From an uncultured Alphaproteobacteria bacterium (GTDB lineage: Bacteria > Pseudomonadota > Alphaproteobacteria > RF32 > CAG-239), in NCBI GenBank assembly GCA_934248075.1, contig CAKQKH010000009.1:1-47748 (forward strand): 47,748 nt of DNA, read 5' to 3'. The position numbers and the translations under genes are program-made. Of the stretch, positions 31,598-41,126 are shown in pieces. The notes below the pieces were generated by a model that had not been told where the DNA came from, searched no databases, and saw only the letters and a list, made by a program, of their open reading frames with translations. Each line of letters starts with the position of its first letter. Within the stretch, counting starts at the first letter, position 1.

Positions 31598-32143
31598 ATG
31601 AAAAAAATACTCACATACACATTATTGCTGATGTTTTATGCAAATTCGGCCAACGCTGGGTTTGCGGAATATTGGCAACAGCTCAAACAAGATGTTTCCG
31701 CCACTTGGGCTTCTGAAGAATATGATGCTTATGTTCCGCTTTATGCCTGGCACAATCGTCTGGCCTATGATCAGGAGCATATTGACAAGTATAATGAGAA
31801 TCCCTGGGGATTTGGTTTGGGCAAGTCGCGTTTTGACGAGCATGGCAACTGGCATGCGCTTTATGCTATGGGTTTTAAGGATTCCAACAAGCATTTTGAA
31901 ACCTTTTTCGGCTATGCCTGGCAAAAGAATTGGTTTGTCAACTGCAACCGTGATTTTCGGGTCAGTTTGGGTTACACCTTGGGGCTGACTCAGCGTAGCG
32001 AGTGGGCATATATTCCGGTGCCGGCGCCATTGCCGTTGGCCGGCATTGAGTACAAGCGCGTAGCCCTTCAGGCGGCTTATGTTCCGGGGGTTAAAAATGA
32101 CGGCAATGTAATGTTTATCTGGACACGGATAGCTATTAACTAA
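31598..32143 (+). CDS. pagP: Lipid A palmitoyltransferase PagP
   Basis: 181 residues with a signal peptide (cleaved near NANSANA-G, residue 20). PagP is an outer-membrane eight-stranded barrel that moves palmitate from phospholipid to lipid A. Conserved signature: YAWHNRLAYDQE (His52), KYNENPWGFGLGKSRFDEHGNWH, and GFKDSNKHFETFFGY (Asp95, Ser96), so the catalytic His-Asp-Ser set is complete. It lies between pyrG and kdsA; kdsA makes an LPS sugar, so the setting is envelope-related. No strong ribosome site is seen before the ATG. Confidence 0.93.
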   Translation: MKKILTYTLLLMFYANSANAGFAEYWQQLKQDVSATWASEEYDAYVPLYAWHNRLAYDQEHIDKYNENPWGFGLGKSRFDEHGNWHALYAMGFKDSNKHFETFFGYAWQKNWFVNCNRDFRVSLGYTLGLTQRSEWAYIPVPAPLPLAGIEYKRVALQAAYVPGVKNDGNVMFIWTRIAIN

Positions 32144-32253
32144 TCTGTCCATATTTTGCCGAAATGTTGGAAAATTGCAGAAATACTTGACAAGTTCTGA
32201 ATTATGTTGTAGTGCGTAAGTTTGAAGCTATTGTTTTTTACAAAGGAGTTAAA

Positions 32254-33135
32254 ATGGCTGATATAAAAGAATATCTTCCTCAGAAGACAATTAAAATTGC
32301 TGATTTTGAAATTGGTAATGAACTTCCGTTGTCTTTGCTTTGCGGTCCTTGCCAAATTGAGAGCCGTCAGCACGCCATTGATATATGCGGCGCCATGCGG
32401 GAGATTACTTCTGAGTTGGGCATGAATTATGTGTTTAAGGCTTCTTTTGATAAAGCCAACCGCACTTCGATTAACGGCGCTCGCGGTGTCGGTATGGAAG
32501 AGGGCATGCGCACCTTTGATGAGATTAAAAAATTATACAACAATATTCCGATTGTTACCGATGTGCATGAAACCTGGCAGTGTGAAGAAGTTGCCAAACA
32601 CGTTGATATGTTGCAGATTCCGGCGTTTTTGTGCCGCCAGACAGATTTGGTGGTCGCCGCGGCTCATACCGGCAAAGTTGTAAATGTTAAAAAAGGACAG
32701 TTTTTAGCCCCTTGGGACGTTAAAAACATCGTTAAAAAAGTTACCGACAGCGGCAATCCGAATGTTTGCATTACCGAGCGCGGCACCAGTTTTGGTTACA
32801 ATACCCTGGTTGTGGATATGCGCGGTTTTCCGCAAATGGCTCGCGATACCGGTTGTCCGGTTATCTTTGATGCTACTCACTCGGTTCAGCAACCGGGAGG
32901 CAATGGCGCTTCTACCGGCGGCCAGCGAGAGTTTGCTCCGGTACTGGCTCGCGCCGCGGTTGCGGTCGGATTGGCGGCCGTGTTTATGGAAACTCATGAA
33001 AATCCGGATAAAGCTTTGTCTGACGGGCCGAATACCATTGCTCTCAAAGATATGAAAGATGTTTTGTCTGACTTGCAGGAGTTTGACCGCATTACCAAAA
33101 AACGCAATTTGCTGCTTAAAACTTTGGCGGCTTAA
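32254..33135 (+). CDS. kdsA: 3-deoxy-8-phosphooctulonate (KDO8P) synthase
   Basis: 293 residues from the ATG at 32254, which has AAAGGAG upstream; the frame is open to a GTG at 32212 that lacks a ribosome site. KdsA condenses phosphoenolpyruvate with arabinose-5-phosphate in the first committed step of KDO synthesis for LPS. Motifs: LLCGPCQIES, FKASFDKANRTS, LQIPAFLCRQTDLV, FDATHSVQQPGG and HENPDKALSDGPN. It ends at a strong terminator. Confidence 0.98.
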   Translation: MADIKEYLPQKTIKIADFEIGNELPLSLLCGPCQIESRQHAIDICGAMREITSELGMNYVFKASFDKANRTSINGARGVGMEEGMRTFDEIKKLYNNIPIVTDVHETWQCEEVAKHVDMLQIPAFLCRQTDLVVAAAHTGKVVNVKKGQFLAPWDVKNIVKKVTDSGNPNVCITERGTSFGYNTLVVDMRGFPQMARDTGCPVIFDATHSVQQPGGNGASTGGQREFAPVLARAAVAVGLAAVFMETHENPDKALSDGPNTIALKDMKDVLSDLQEFDRITKKRNLLLKTLAA

Positions 33136-33151
33136 TTGTTTTAATATTACA

Positions 33152-33185
33152 AAAAAAGGCTTCGTTAAAACACGAAGCCTTTTTT
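33152..33185 (+). terminator. Rho-independent terminator after kdsA
   Basis: AAAAAAGGCTTCGT (33152-33165) pairs with ACGAAGCCTTTTTT (33172-33185). Confidence 0.9.
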
Positions 33186-33189
33186 AGTG

Positions 33190-33531
33190 TCAGAGCAGGG
33201 AAAATGCCGCAATTGCATAATAAATTCCGGCCTCGGCCCAGCTGATCAGCGCCAAAACCTGCATTGAGGTGTATTTGCAGGCAAAATCATTTATCAACCG
33301 GCCATACCCACCGATTTTAATGAATTTTGCGATAACGCACATCAATGTCAAGATGACCACCACCGGCACAATAAACAGCAATGGGTAAACAAAAACCTCG
33401 GCTTTGTAACTGAGATCTTGAAAAATAAACCCCGCGTTTGCCAGCAAAATTATTCCCAGAGCAAATACTGCCGCTGAGCAAAGCAACCAATTGTTGATCC
33501 AAAAGATTGCAAATTTCTTGAATAGTTTCAT
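33190..33531 (-). CDS. Small membrane protein of unknown function
   Basis: 113 residues with three hydrophobic segments (WLLCSAAVFALGIILLANAG; FVYPLLFIVPVVVILTLMCVIA; and a C-terminal ALISWAEAGIYYAIAAFSLL). The N-terminus is basic (MKLFKKF). No family is recognised. It is convergent with kdsA, sharing its terminator region, and divergent from recO. Coding status is supported by length, hydrophobic pattern and placement only. Confidence 0.5.
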   Translation of the reverse strand: MKLFKKFAIFWINNWLLCSAAVFALGIILLANAGFIFQDLSYKAEVFVYPLLFIVPVVVILTLMCVIAKFIKIGGYGRLINDFACKYTSMQVLALISWAEAGIYYAIAAFSLL

Positions 33532-33638
33532 ATAAAATAATTTTTTAATTGTTATACATCAAGCCCACCCTAGCGCATCTGTCGGGATTTGTCAAAATTT
33601 TTATTGACGCTCCGGCGGGTAAGGAGTAATTTCAGCTT

Positions 33639-34352
33639 ATGGAATTTACGGATAGCGGATATATCATCAATATGCGCCGCCACGGCGAGCGCTCGCTGAT
33701 TTTGACCGTGCTGACCAAGGAGCATGGCAAGGTGGTTGGCTATGTCAAAAACTGCCTCAGCAAGAAAAACTTATCCACATTTCAGTTGGGCAATATGGTC
33801 GAGCTTTCAGCCTGGGCGAGGGTTGATGAAAATATGCTGATGCTCAAGGTTGAGCTGCTTACGCCGGTTGCGGTCAATTTTTTGCCCGACGGCCGCAAGT
33901 TGCAGGCACTGTCATCTTTTTGCGCATTGAGCAATCTGTGTATGCCGGAACTGCAAAATCTGGAAAATTTTTATCGTTATGTCGAGGATTTTTTTAATCT
34001 TATAGATGAGGATAATTGGCTAACATATTATTGTTGCTTCGAATTTCATCTGCTTGAGTTTTTGGGTATCGGACTTGATTTGAGCGAGTGCGCGGTTACC
34101 GGCACTACTGAAAATCTGGCTTATGTGTCGCCCAAAACCGGCCGCGCCGTATCTGCCAAAGCCGGCGAACCCTACAAGGACAGATTATATAAATATCCGC
34201 AATTTATCCTCAGCCGCAATTCTCGCCCAACGCCCGCTGAGCTTAGAGATTTGTTGGATTTGACCGGATTTTTTCTTTACAAAAACTTTTTTGCCGTCCA
34301 CGGCTTGAAATTTCCCGAATGCCGTGATAGTCTGGCAAGCATTGTAATATAA
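33639..34352 (+). CDS. recO: DNA repair protein RecO
   Basis: 237 residues, standard length. RecO helps load RecA through the RecFOR pathway. The N-terminal OB fold reads SGYIINMRRHGERSLILTVLTKEHGKVVGYVKN, followed by a helical domain with SSFCALSNLCMPELQNLENFY and EFHLLEFLGIGLDLSECAVTG. The zinc-binding cysteines of some RecO proteins are only partly present (ECAVTG; no second CxxC). AAGGAG lies 13 bases before the ATG. A perfect DnaA-box-like 9-mer (33771-33779) falls inside the gene and is probably chance. parC follows after 17 bases. Confidence 0.93.
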   Translation: MEFTDSGYIINMRRHGERSLILTVLTKEHGKVVGYVKNCLSKKNLSTFQLGNMVELSAWARVDENMLMLKVELLTPVAVNFLPDGRKLQALSSFCALSNLCMPELQNLENFYRYVEDFFNLIDEDNWLTYYCCFEFHLLEFLGIGLDLSECAVTGTTENLAYVSPKTGRAVSAKAGEPYKDRLYKYPQFILSRNSRPTPAELRDLLDLTGFFLYKNFFAVHGLKFPECRDSLASIVI

Positions 34353-34369
34353 TGATTTGAGTACTCAAA

Positions 34370-36592
34370 ATGGCCGAAACAGAAGAAAAAATAAAAACCG
34401 TTGCCATGGCCGAAGAGCTTAGCAGTCGCTATCTCTCCTATGCTATGTCCACCATTGTGTCGCGTTCGCTCCCAGATGTGCGAGACGGCTTGAAACCGGT
34501 GCATCGCCGCCTGTTGTTCGCTATGCGCCAGTTGCATCTTGACCCTAAGTCAGGGTTTAAAAAATGCGCCCGCGTGGTAGGTGATGTTATTGGTAAATAT
34601 CACCCTCATGGCGATAGCGCCGTATATCAAGCCATGGCTCGTCTGGCGCAGGATTTTTCGGTGCGCTATCCGCTGGTTGACGGGCAGGGCAACTTTGGTA
34701 ATATCGACGGTGACGGCCCTGCGGCGATGCGATACACCGAGGCCAGATTGACCGAGTTTGCCATGGCTCTGATGGAAGGCCTGAATGATGACGCGGTTGA
34801 TTTTCGCGACACCTATGACGGCGAAGAGAGCGAGCCGGTGGTAATGCCGGCGGCGGTGCCAAATTTGTTGTGCAATGGTTCTTCTGGTATTGCGGTTGGT
34901 ATGGCAACCAATATTCCGCCGCACAATTTGTCCGAGGTATGCGATGCGCTTTTGTTGCTGATTGAGAAGCCCGATGTCGAGATTGAGCCTCTGGTGCGCA
35001 AGCTCAAAGGGCCGGATTTCCCGACCGGCGGCGTAATTGTAGATAAGTTTGCCGCTATTTTGGACGCCTATAAGCAAGGCCGCGGCAATTTTCGTATTCG
35101 CGCCAAGTGGGAAAAAGAAGACCTTGGTATGGGACAATATCAGATCGTGGTTACCGAGATTCCCTATCAGGTGGTTAAATCCAAGCTGATTGAGAAGATT
35201 GCCCAACTTCTCATAGACAAGAAAGTTCCGCTTTTGGCTGATGTCCGTGATGAATCCACTCATGATGTCCGCATTGTCTTGGAGCCTAAAAACCGCAACG
35301 TTGACGCCAATATGCTGATGGAGCTGTTGTTTAAGCAGACTGAGTTGGAGAGCAAGTTCGCCCTCAACATGAATGTGTTGGATTCTGACGGCGTGCCTCG
35401 GGTGATGAGCATTAAAGAGGTTCTGCGCGAATATCTGCAACACCGGATGCGGGTTTTGGAGCGCCGCTCAAGTTATCGTCTGCAAAAAATCAATGCCAGA
35501 CTGGAGATTTTGTCCGGTTATCTGATTGCCTACCTTAATCTTGATGAGATTATCCGCATTATTCGTGAGGAAGAAGATGCCAAAGCGGTGATGATGAAGG
35601 AGTTCAATCTCACCGACAATCAGGCCGAGGCGATTTTGAACATGAAATTGCGCAGCCTGCGCAAACTTGAGGAATCTGAGATTCGCAAAGAATTTGATGA
35701 CTTGAGCGCCGAAAAAGGCAGTTTGGAAGCTCTGTTGGCCGATGAAAATCTGCGTTGGCAAAAAGTGGCCGAGGAGATAAAGCTCACTCGCGACAAGTTT
35801 GGCAAAAAGACCGCGCTTGGCCGCCGCCGCACCGAGTTTGCAGAGGTTGATGAAGATATTGAGATTTCAATTGAGGCTTTGGTTGAAAAAGAGCCAATCA
35901 CGATTATCCTCTCTCAAAAAGGCTGGATACGCTGCACCAAAGGCCACAATGACCTTAACGAGGAGTTTAAGTTTAAGGACGATGACGCGTTGCTGATGGC
36001 GATTCACGCTCAGACCACCGACAAGATTGTGTTGCTGGATACCTCGGGCAAATTTTTCAATATTTCCGCCTCGGATATTCCCAGCGGCCGCGGTTTTGGT
36101 CAGCCTTTGCGCCTGATGGTGGATTTGAGCAACCATGACAACATCGCCGATATGTTTGTTTTTGACCCCAAGGCCAGATATCTGATTGCCTCCAACATTG
36201 GCCGCGGTTTTGTAGTTGATGAGAATCACATTATTGCTCAGACCAAAAACGGCCGCAAGATTATGAATGTGGCTGAAGATGAGAAACTGGTCTTCTGCAA
36301 GAAAATCACCGGCGATATGGTTGCCACCATTGGCGATAACCGCAAGCTGTTGATTTTTAAGGTGGAAGAGATACCGACCATGGCTCGTGGCCGCGGTGTA
36401 ACCTTGCAAAAATACAAAGACGGCGGTTTGGCTGATATTCAAATCTTTAATGAGGCTGACGGCTTCACCTATAATCGTTCCGGTGGCGTCAAGGTTGAAA
36501 CCGAGCTGTTGACCTGGCTCGGACATCGGGCGCAGGTGGGCAAACTGGCGCCGTTTGGTTTTCCCAAGAGCAACAAGTTTCTCAAAGATTAG
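34370..36592 (+). CDS. parC: DNA topoisomerase IV subunit A
   Basis: 740 residues. With ParE it decatenates daughter chromosomes. The winged-helix region has the catalytic Tyr122 in MRYTEARL and the quinolone-pocket sequence YHPHGDSAVYQAM (Ser83, Gln87). The tower, coiled-coil and C-terminal beta-pinwheel (GWIRCTKG; IASNIGRGFVVDEN; TMARGRGVTLQKYKDGG) are present. Length and the absence of a gyrase GyrA box point to ParC rather than GyrA. A perfect palindrome TTGAGTACTCAA lies just before the ATG, and no clear ribosome site is present. Confidence 0.95.
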   Translation: MAETEEKIKTVAMAEELSSRYLSYAMSTIVSRSLPDVRDGLKPVHRRLLFAMRQLHLDPKSGFKKCARVVGDVIGKYHPHGDSAVYQAMARLAQDFSVRYPLVDGQGNFGNIDGDGPAAMRYTEARLTEFAMALMEGLNDDAVDFRDTYDGEESEPVVMPAAVPNLLCNGSSGIAVGMATNIPPHNLSEVCDALLLLIEKPDVEIEPLVRKLKGPDFPTGGVIVDKFAAILDAYKQGRGNFRIRAKWEKEDLGMGQYQIVVTEIPYQVVKSKLIEKIAQLLIDKKVPLLADVRDESTHDVRIVLEPKNRNVDANMLMELLFKQTELESKFALNMNVLDSDGVPRVMSIKEVLREYLQHRMRVLERRSSYRLQKINARLEILSGYLIAYLNLDEIIRIIREEEDAKAVMMKEFNLTDNQAEAILNMKLRSLRKLEESEIRKEFDDLSAEKGSLEALLADENLRWQKVAEEIKLTRDKFGKKTALGRRRTEFAEVDEDIEISIEALVEKEPITIILSQKGWIRCTKGHNDLNEEFKFKDDDALLMAIHAQTTDKIVLLDTSGKFFNISASDIPSGRGFGQPLRLMVDLSNHDNIADMFVFDPKARYLIASNIGRGFVVDENHIIAQTKNGRKIMNVAEDEKLVFCKKITGDMVATIGDNRKLLIFKVEEIPTMARGRGVTLQKYKDGGLADIQIFNEADGFTYNRSGGVKVETELLTWLGHRAQVGKLAPFGFPKSNKFLKD

Positions 36593-36606
36593 CCTCGGGA
36601 GGAGCC

Positions 36607-36786
36607 ATGGCCGAAGTATTGTTTGAATATATCCGCCAGGGGGCATATGTCAAAGTCACCGCGTTGGAGCCGGAAACCGGCATTGAGGCCAGCGTGGTGG
36701 TTCCGTCCGGTTTGAGTCAGGAGCAGATGAATCTGCAGGCTTTGCAAAAGCTCAATTATGTTTTGCGCAAAAAAGCCGAAGAATAA
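36607..36786 (+). CDS. Small DUF6898-like protein
   Basis: 59 residues: it starts MAEVLFEYIRQGAYVKVTAL and ends in a basic helix with KLNYVLRKKAEE. It closely follows the alphaproteobacterial DUF6898 pattern (MAEVLFEFxRxGxxVKVxAxDxxTGxE ... KLEYVL). A near-perfect ribosome site (GGGAGGAG) lies just before the ATG at 36607, and the gene begins 14 bases after parC, so it is probably co-transcribed with it. The function of the family is unknown. Cytosolic; a strand-rich start and a basic helix are visible. Confidence 0.85.
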   Translation: MAEVLFEYIRQGAYVKVTALEPETGIEASVVVPSGLSQEQMNLQALQKLNYVLRKKAEE

Positions 36787-36822
36787 GCCCGCACGGCTTC
36801 GTACCGCCACCCGCCGTGCGGG
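36787..36822. repeat. GC-rich hairpin after the DUF6898-like gene
   Basis: CCCGCACGGC-TTCGTACCGCCACCC-GCCGTGCGGG forms a 10-base-pair stem starting on the base after the stop codon. It is one of the GC-rich module family. A perfect DnaA-box-like TGTGGATAA follows at 36824-36832. Confidence 0.7.
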
Positions 36823-36936
36823 TTGTGGATAAGTGGGGAGAAGTTAGCACAAACTATTTTCATTTTACAAATAATGTTCTAGTATGCAGATTGCCTAGAA
36901 GAAGGCAGGGGAATATTATTGAAAATGGGGAATAAA

Positions 36937-39900
36937 ATGTCTGAAAACACCGGGGAAAGCCGTACCGCTGTCGCGGCCAACAATCTTCCGCAATTTATGA
37001 ATGAAGCACCTCACTCGATTGAGATTGAGGAAAAGCCGTCGTGGCTGAACAACAACCTGCACAAATTGATGATTGGTGTCAGTGTGGTTTGGTTTGGCAT
37101 TGTGTTGATTTACATCACGCAATTTTTCGGGTGGGACAACCTGTTTTTGATGATGCCTGATGAGTTTGGCGGCTTTTTGGCCGGCATAACTCTGCCTTTG
37201 GCAATAATTTGGGTGGTTATGGCCTATATTGACCGCGGCACCTCTTTTAAGCAGGAGGCCAAATTTCTGCGCGCTTATATGAATCAGCTGGTATATCCCG
37301 AAGACGGCGCTCCCCAAACCGCCAAGGCCATGGCTGATGCAATTCGTTCGCAAGTGGTTGAGCTGCAAGAGGTTAGCAAAATGGCCACGATTCACACGGC
37401 CAAAATCAAAGATGAAATTCGTCAAAATATCAATGAATTCGCCAAGCTGGTCGCCACTTTGGATAATTATTCGTCCAAGACTATTGTAGAGTTGAGCGAC
37501 GGAGTTAAATATCTGACCCAGAATTTTGAAAATATCACCGGCAAGGCGCAAAGCTCGGTGGAAACTTTTGCCGGTCTGAATCGTGAGTTTGCCTCCGGAG
37601 CGGTTGATATTGAGCAAAATTTGAATGATTTGTTTGATAAATTGCTGCCCAAGTTAAAGGAGATAAAGTCTTCTTCCGAACTGTTGCATGAAATTTCCGA
37701 TTCTAACAGCCATGATATTATCCGCGCCAATGAGATGTTGCAGAAGTTTAATGAGCAGACCACGGCCAATCTCAATATGGTTAACGAGACTTTGAATACT
37801 CAAGCGCAGAATTTGCAACAAATTTCGGCCGCGGCGGTGACTAACTGTAGTTTGCTCAAGAAAACCGTTGGCGAGGAAGTCGGTTTTATGGCCGAAAAGC
37901 TTGATGAACACACGGTTAAACTGGAAAAAGCCATTGCCGACAGCGCTCAAATTATGCAGGCAAAGGTTGACGAGTTATCAGCGCACGCGCAAGGACAAAT
38001 TGAAAATATCAATGGCAAAATCGGCAAAGGTTTAGGCAGTTTGGGCAGCTCGGTTGACGCGCAAATCAAAAAAGTCGATACCGCGGTGTCCAAGCATAAT
38101 CATGATGTTGTCGAACTGGTTAATTCATTGGAAAAACACGCTGATTTCATCAGCAAAAAATTATCTGACCACGGCGATGTCTTGTCGCAGGAGATTGATA
38201 AGCTTCTGGTGCGCGGCAACAATTTGGAAGACAGTATCGCTATTCAGGTTAATAATCTGAATAATGTCTCCGATCAGGTGGTTAATGCGATGCAAAAGGC
38301 TGACAACGCGCTGGAAAACAATATCGACGCTTTGCAGATTAAGTCCGGCACCGCCAAAAGCGAATTGTCCGCTTATATTGACACGCTTGAGACCAAAACC
38401 GCGGATTTGCAGCGGATGTCGGCCGCAGCTATGGAACAGGCCAAAACGGCGGGAGAAGATTTGCAAAACCATCGTCTGCATATTCAAGACACTATTACCG
38501 ACACGGTTGCTCGCGTGCAGGAACTCAATGACTCATTGGCGGCCGCGGCCAATCATGTTCTGAAAAACTCCGATAGTTCGGTGGCGGCAATTAATTCGGC
38601 GGCTGAAAACATGAACCGTTTTGCCGAAACCCTGAACGAAACCTCGGCGATCGTGGTGGCGCAAAATCAGGTCAGCGAGGCCTCTTTGGCGCAACAGCAT
38701 AAGAATATCACCGCCAGCGCCGCTCGAGTTGAGGAAATTAAGGCTGATCTCAAACAGCAGATAGATGTTCTGACCACGGCTTCTACCACTTTGGAAAACG
38801 ACGCGGCTTCTACGGTTGAGATGCTGAAAGACAATCTGGCTGCTATGCTTTCAACCTGCAATGAGGTTATTAACAAGAGCAAGGCTATTAATGATAATTT
38901 GACCGAGCAAGCCAATCAGTTTGATACTTCGGCCAACCGCACCTTGGCCAAGGTTACTCAGTTTGAGAACGTTTTGACCGAGCAAAATCAAAATATTGAT
39001 TTGTTGAGTCAGACCGTGGCCAACCGCTCCACCAACATTGAGACGGTTCTCTCGCGGCAAAACAAAGCGGTTAATGAGATGACCGCCAATGCGCTCAACA
39101 GTTTCCGCAAAGCGGCAGAAGAGTTTGAGACTCAGAGCAAGGAGCTGCACGAAATATCTCGCAGCACGGCTGAATACACCGCCAACGTTACAACCGGACT
39201 TGATGAAAAAGCCGCCGCGCTGAACACTTTGTTCAAACAGCAGGAAAATGAGTTCTACAATTTCTGCGATAAGATTGCCGATAACGCCGAGAGCATGAGT
39301 ACCGCTCTCAAACAGCAGGTTAGCATTATTGAACAAAGCGCGGACAAAGTCTTTTCGCGAATGGTGGTGCTGGAAGAAGATACTTCGCGCCATACCGAGG
39401 CGGTGGTTAATAGTTCGCATCGTTCAATTGACCGCTTGTCCGAGATTGAGACCATGATTGATTCCAAAAACAAAGTCATCAAACAAATGGTTGACGAGGC
39501 CAGCGCCAACTTGGAAAATATTTCCGGCAAACTGCAGGAGCATATGTCTTTGTTGGGCGGAGCGGCGCAAAAATTGGACGAGCAGGGCAAGGGTGCGGCC
39601 AAAGGTTTGCTGGATAGCTGTTCTAAGATTCAATCAGCCGAGAGCGAGCTCAGCAAAACCAGCGCCAACATTGGCAAGCTGCTTGATGAACATGCCAAGA
39701 ATATTGATTTGGCGGTGGTAAAAGCCCAAAATCAGAGTGAGGATATTAACACCAAATTATCAACCCAAGCGGAGATATTGACTGAGATTGTCAACACGTT
39801 GGCCACTCAAAGTCGTTTGAGCGAGGCCTCTTTGGCGCAACAATACAAATATTTGTCTGACACCGCTACTGAGGTTGCTCAGAAAATGAAAGATATTAAT

Positions 39901-41118
39901 GATAAGTTCAAGAGCAACACTGACGGTATTTTTGACACTTCCACCAAGCTGGCTTATGAGTTTGATGTTTTGGGCGACCGCTTGATTAAGGCCGGAGAGG
40001 ACATCAGCAAAACCTCCAAAGCCTCCATGAAGAGTTTGGATCAGGTTAATTTGACTTTATCTCAGACCGGCGAAGATTTAGATGTTGCGGTTAAACATTC
40101 GGTTGAGCATATTGGCAGTGTGTTTAAGGAATATGAAAAATATATTGCCGGTTTCAATACCGTTACGGCAGAAACCAGCACCGGCGTGGTTGAGATTAAC
40201 AATCTGATTTCTGCTCAGAGCAACAAGATGATTCAGATTTCAGATGACACCAAAAAACTGGTTGACTGTTTCAACAATGTGTTGAGCGACACCTCCAACC
40301 AGCTGGCTGAGCGCGCCAATCAGGCTTATGACAAAGTTAAGGGTTTGGGCAAAGAGCTCAAGAACCTCAGCCTCCAGATGGAAGACGCCGCCAAAGTCAG
40401 CGCTGCTCATATGGTTAATTCCAGCGATAAGCTGCGCGCTTCTATCAGCGAGATTGCCGCCAACGCCGAGCGTATATCTAATGATATCTTGGGTTCGGGC
40501 GAGGTGTTTATCAAACAGTCTAATGCTTTGGTGGCGGCGACCGATGACACTCTGGCCAAGGTCAACTCAGCTATGGGCGGGTTGCTGGAGGCCAGCAAAG
40601 ACTTCAACCTCAGCGGCGACAGCGCGGTTAAAGATGCTCTGCGCTTCAGCGAGATTATCGGCGGTCAGATTAAACAGTTGAATGAACAGACGCGCAAAGC
40701 TGATGACACCTTGCAGAATTTGACTACCGCTTATCAAGGAATTCAAATTGAAGGTTTCTTAAAGCAGGCCGGAACGATTATTGAAAAACTGGAGAGCATT
40801 TCGGTTGACATCAATCGTGTCTTTAATGCCAAAGATGAAGAAGACCTGTGGAAGAAGTTCTATAATGGCGATACCGCGGTATTTGTGCGCTATTTGGCCA
40901 AGAATATCACCAAAACTCAAGTTGCCGCCATTCGCAAAGAATTTGAGAAAAACGAAGACTTCCGCTCTCAGGTTAATGCTTATCTTTCGGAATTTGAGCT
41001 GCTGATCAGCTCTGCCAAAGAGCATGAACATTCGGGATTGTTGCTTTCGGTTATCTCCGGAGCCGACATCGGCAAGCTTTATTATATTTTGGCCAAAACT
41101 CTGGATAAGTTGAGCTAG
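36937..41118 (+). CDS. Giant membrane-anchored coiled-coil protein
   Basis: About 1,393 residues. Two membrane helices near residues 45-64 and 77-98 are followed by about 1,180 residues of heptad-like, Asn/Ala/Lys/Glu-rich coiled coil with no Pro-Gly breaks, so it should reach far into the cytosol. Internal duplication is visible: SEASLAQQ is followed by a similar helical stretch twice. A compact C-terminal domain is distinct (DLWKKFYNGDTAVFVRYLAK ... ISGADIGKLYYILAKTLDKL), a pattern I associate with conserved alphaproteobacterial proteins without known function. The layout recalls polarity or division proteins such as TipN, but no homology is claimed. ATG 36937 has GGGGAA before it; in-frame TTG 36919 and ATG 36925 are alternatives. 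Confidence 0.7.
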   Translation: MSENTGESRTAVAANNLPQFMNEAPHSIEIEEKPSWLNNNLHKLMIGVSVVWFGIVLIYITQFFGWDNLFLMMPDEFGGFLAGITLPLAIIWVVMAYIDRGTSFKQEAKFLRAYMNQLVYPEDGAPQTAKAMADAIRSQVVELQEVSKMATIHTAKIKDEIRQNINEFAKLVATLDNYSSKTIVELSDGVKYLTQNFENITGKAQSSVETFAGLNREFASGAVDIEQNLNDLFDKLLPKLKEIKSSSELLHEISDSNSHDIIRANEMLQKFNEQTTANLNMVNETLNTQAQNLQQISAAAVTNCSLLKKTVGEEVGFMAEKLDEHTVKLEKAIADSAQIMQAKVDELSAHAQGQIENINGKIGKGLGSLGSSVDAQIKKVDTAVSKHNHDVVELVNSLEKHADFISKKLSDHGDVLSQEIDKLLVRGNNLEDSIAIQVNNLNNVSDQVVNAMQKADNALENNIDALQIKSGTAKSELSAYIDTLETKTADLQRMSAAAMEQAKTAGEDLQNHRLHIQDTITDTVARVQELNDSLAAAANHVLKNSDSSVAAINSAAENMNRFAETLNETSAIVVAQNQVSEASLAQQHKNITASAARVEEIKADLKQQIDVLTTASTTLENDAASTVEMLKDNLAAMLSTCNEVINKSKAINDNLTEQANQFDTSANRTLAKVTQFENVLTEQNQNIDLLSQTVANRSTNIETVLSRQNKAVNEMTANALNSFRKAAEEFETQSKELHEISRSTAEYTANVTTGLDEKAAALNTLFKQQENEFYNFCDKIADNAESMSTALKQQVSIIEQSADKVFSRMVVLEEDTSRHTEAVVNSSHRSIDRLSEIETMIDSKNKVIKQMVDEASANLENISGKLQEHMSLLGGAAQKLDEQGKGAAKGLLDSCSKIQSAESELSKTSANIGKLLDEHAKNIDLAVVKAQNQSEDINTKLSTQAEILTEIVNTLATQSRLSEASLAQQYKYLSDTATEVAQKMKDINDKFKSNTDGIFDTSTKLAYEFDVLGDRLIKAGEDISKTSKASMKSLDQVNLTLSQTGEDLDVAVKHSVEHIGSVFKEYEKYIAGFNTVTAETSTGVVEINNLISAQSNKMIQISDDTKKLVDCFNNVLSDTSNQLAERANQAYDKVKGLGKELKNLSLQMEDAAKVSAAHMVNSSDKLRASISEIAANAERISNDILGSGEVFIKQSNALVAATDDTLAKVNSAMGGLLEASKDFNLSGDSAVKDALRFSEIIGGQIKQLNEQTRKADDTLQNLTTAYQGIQIEGFLKQAGTIIEKLESISVDINRVFNAKDEEDLWKKFYNGDTAVFVRYLAKNITKTQVAAIRKEFEKNEDFRSQVNAYLSEFELLISSAKEHEHSGLLLSVISGADIGKLYYILAKTLDKLS

Positions 41119-41126
41119 GATAACCC

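Noticed and set aside
36824..36832. Perfect DnaA-box-like TGTGGATAA, with another at 33771-33779
   Set aside because: Only two isolated boxes 3 kb apart, one inside recO; no AT-rich unwinding region or cluster, so not an origin.
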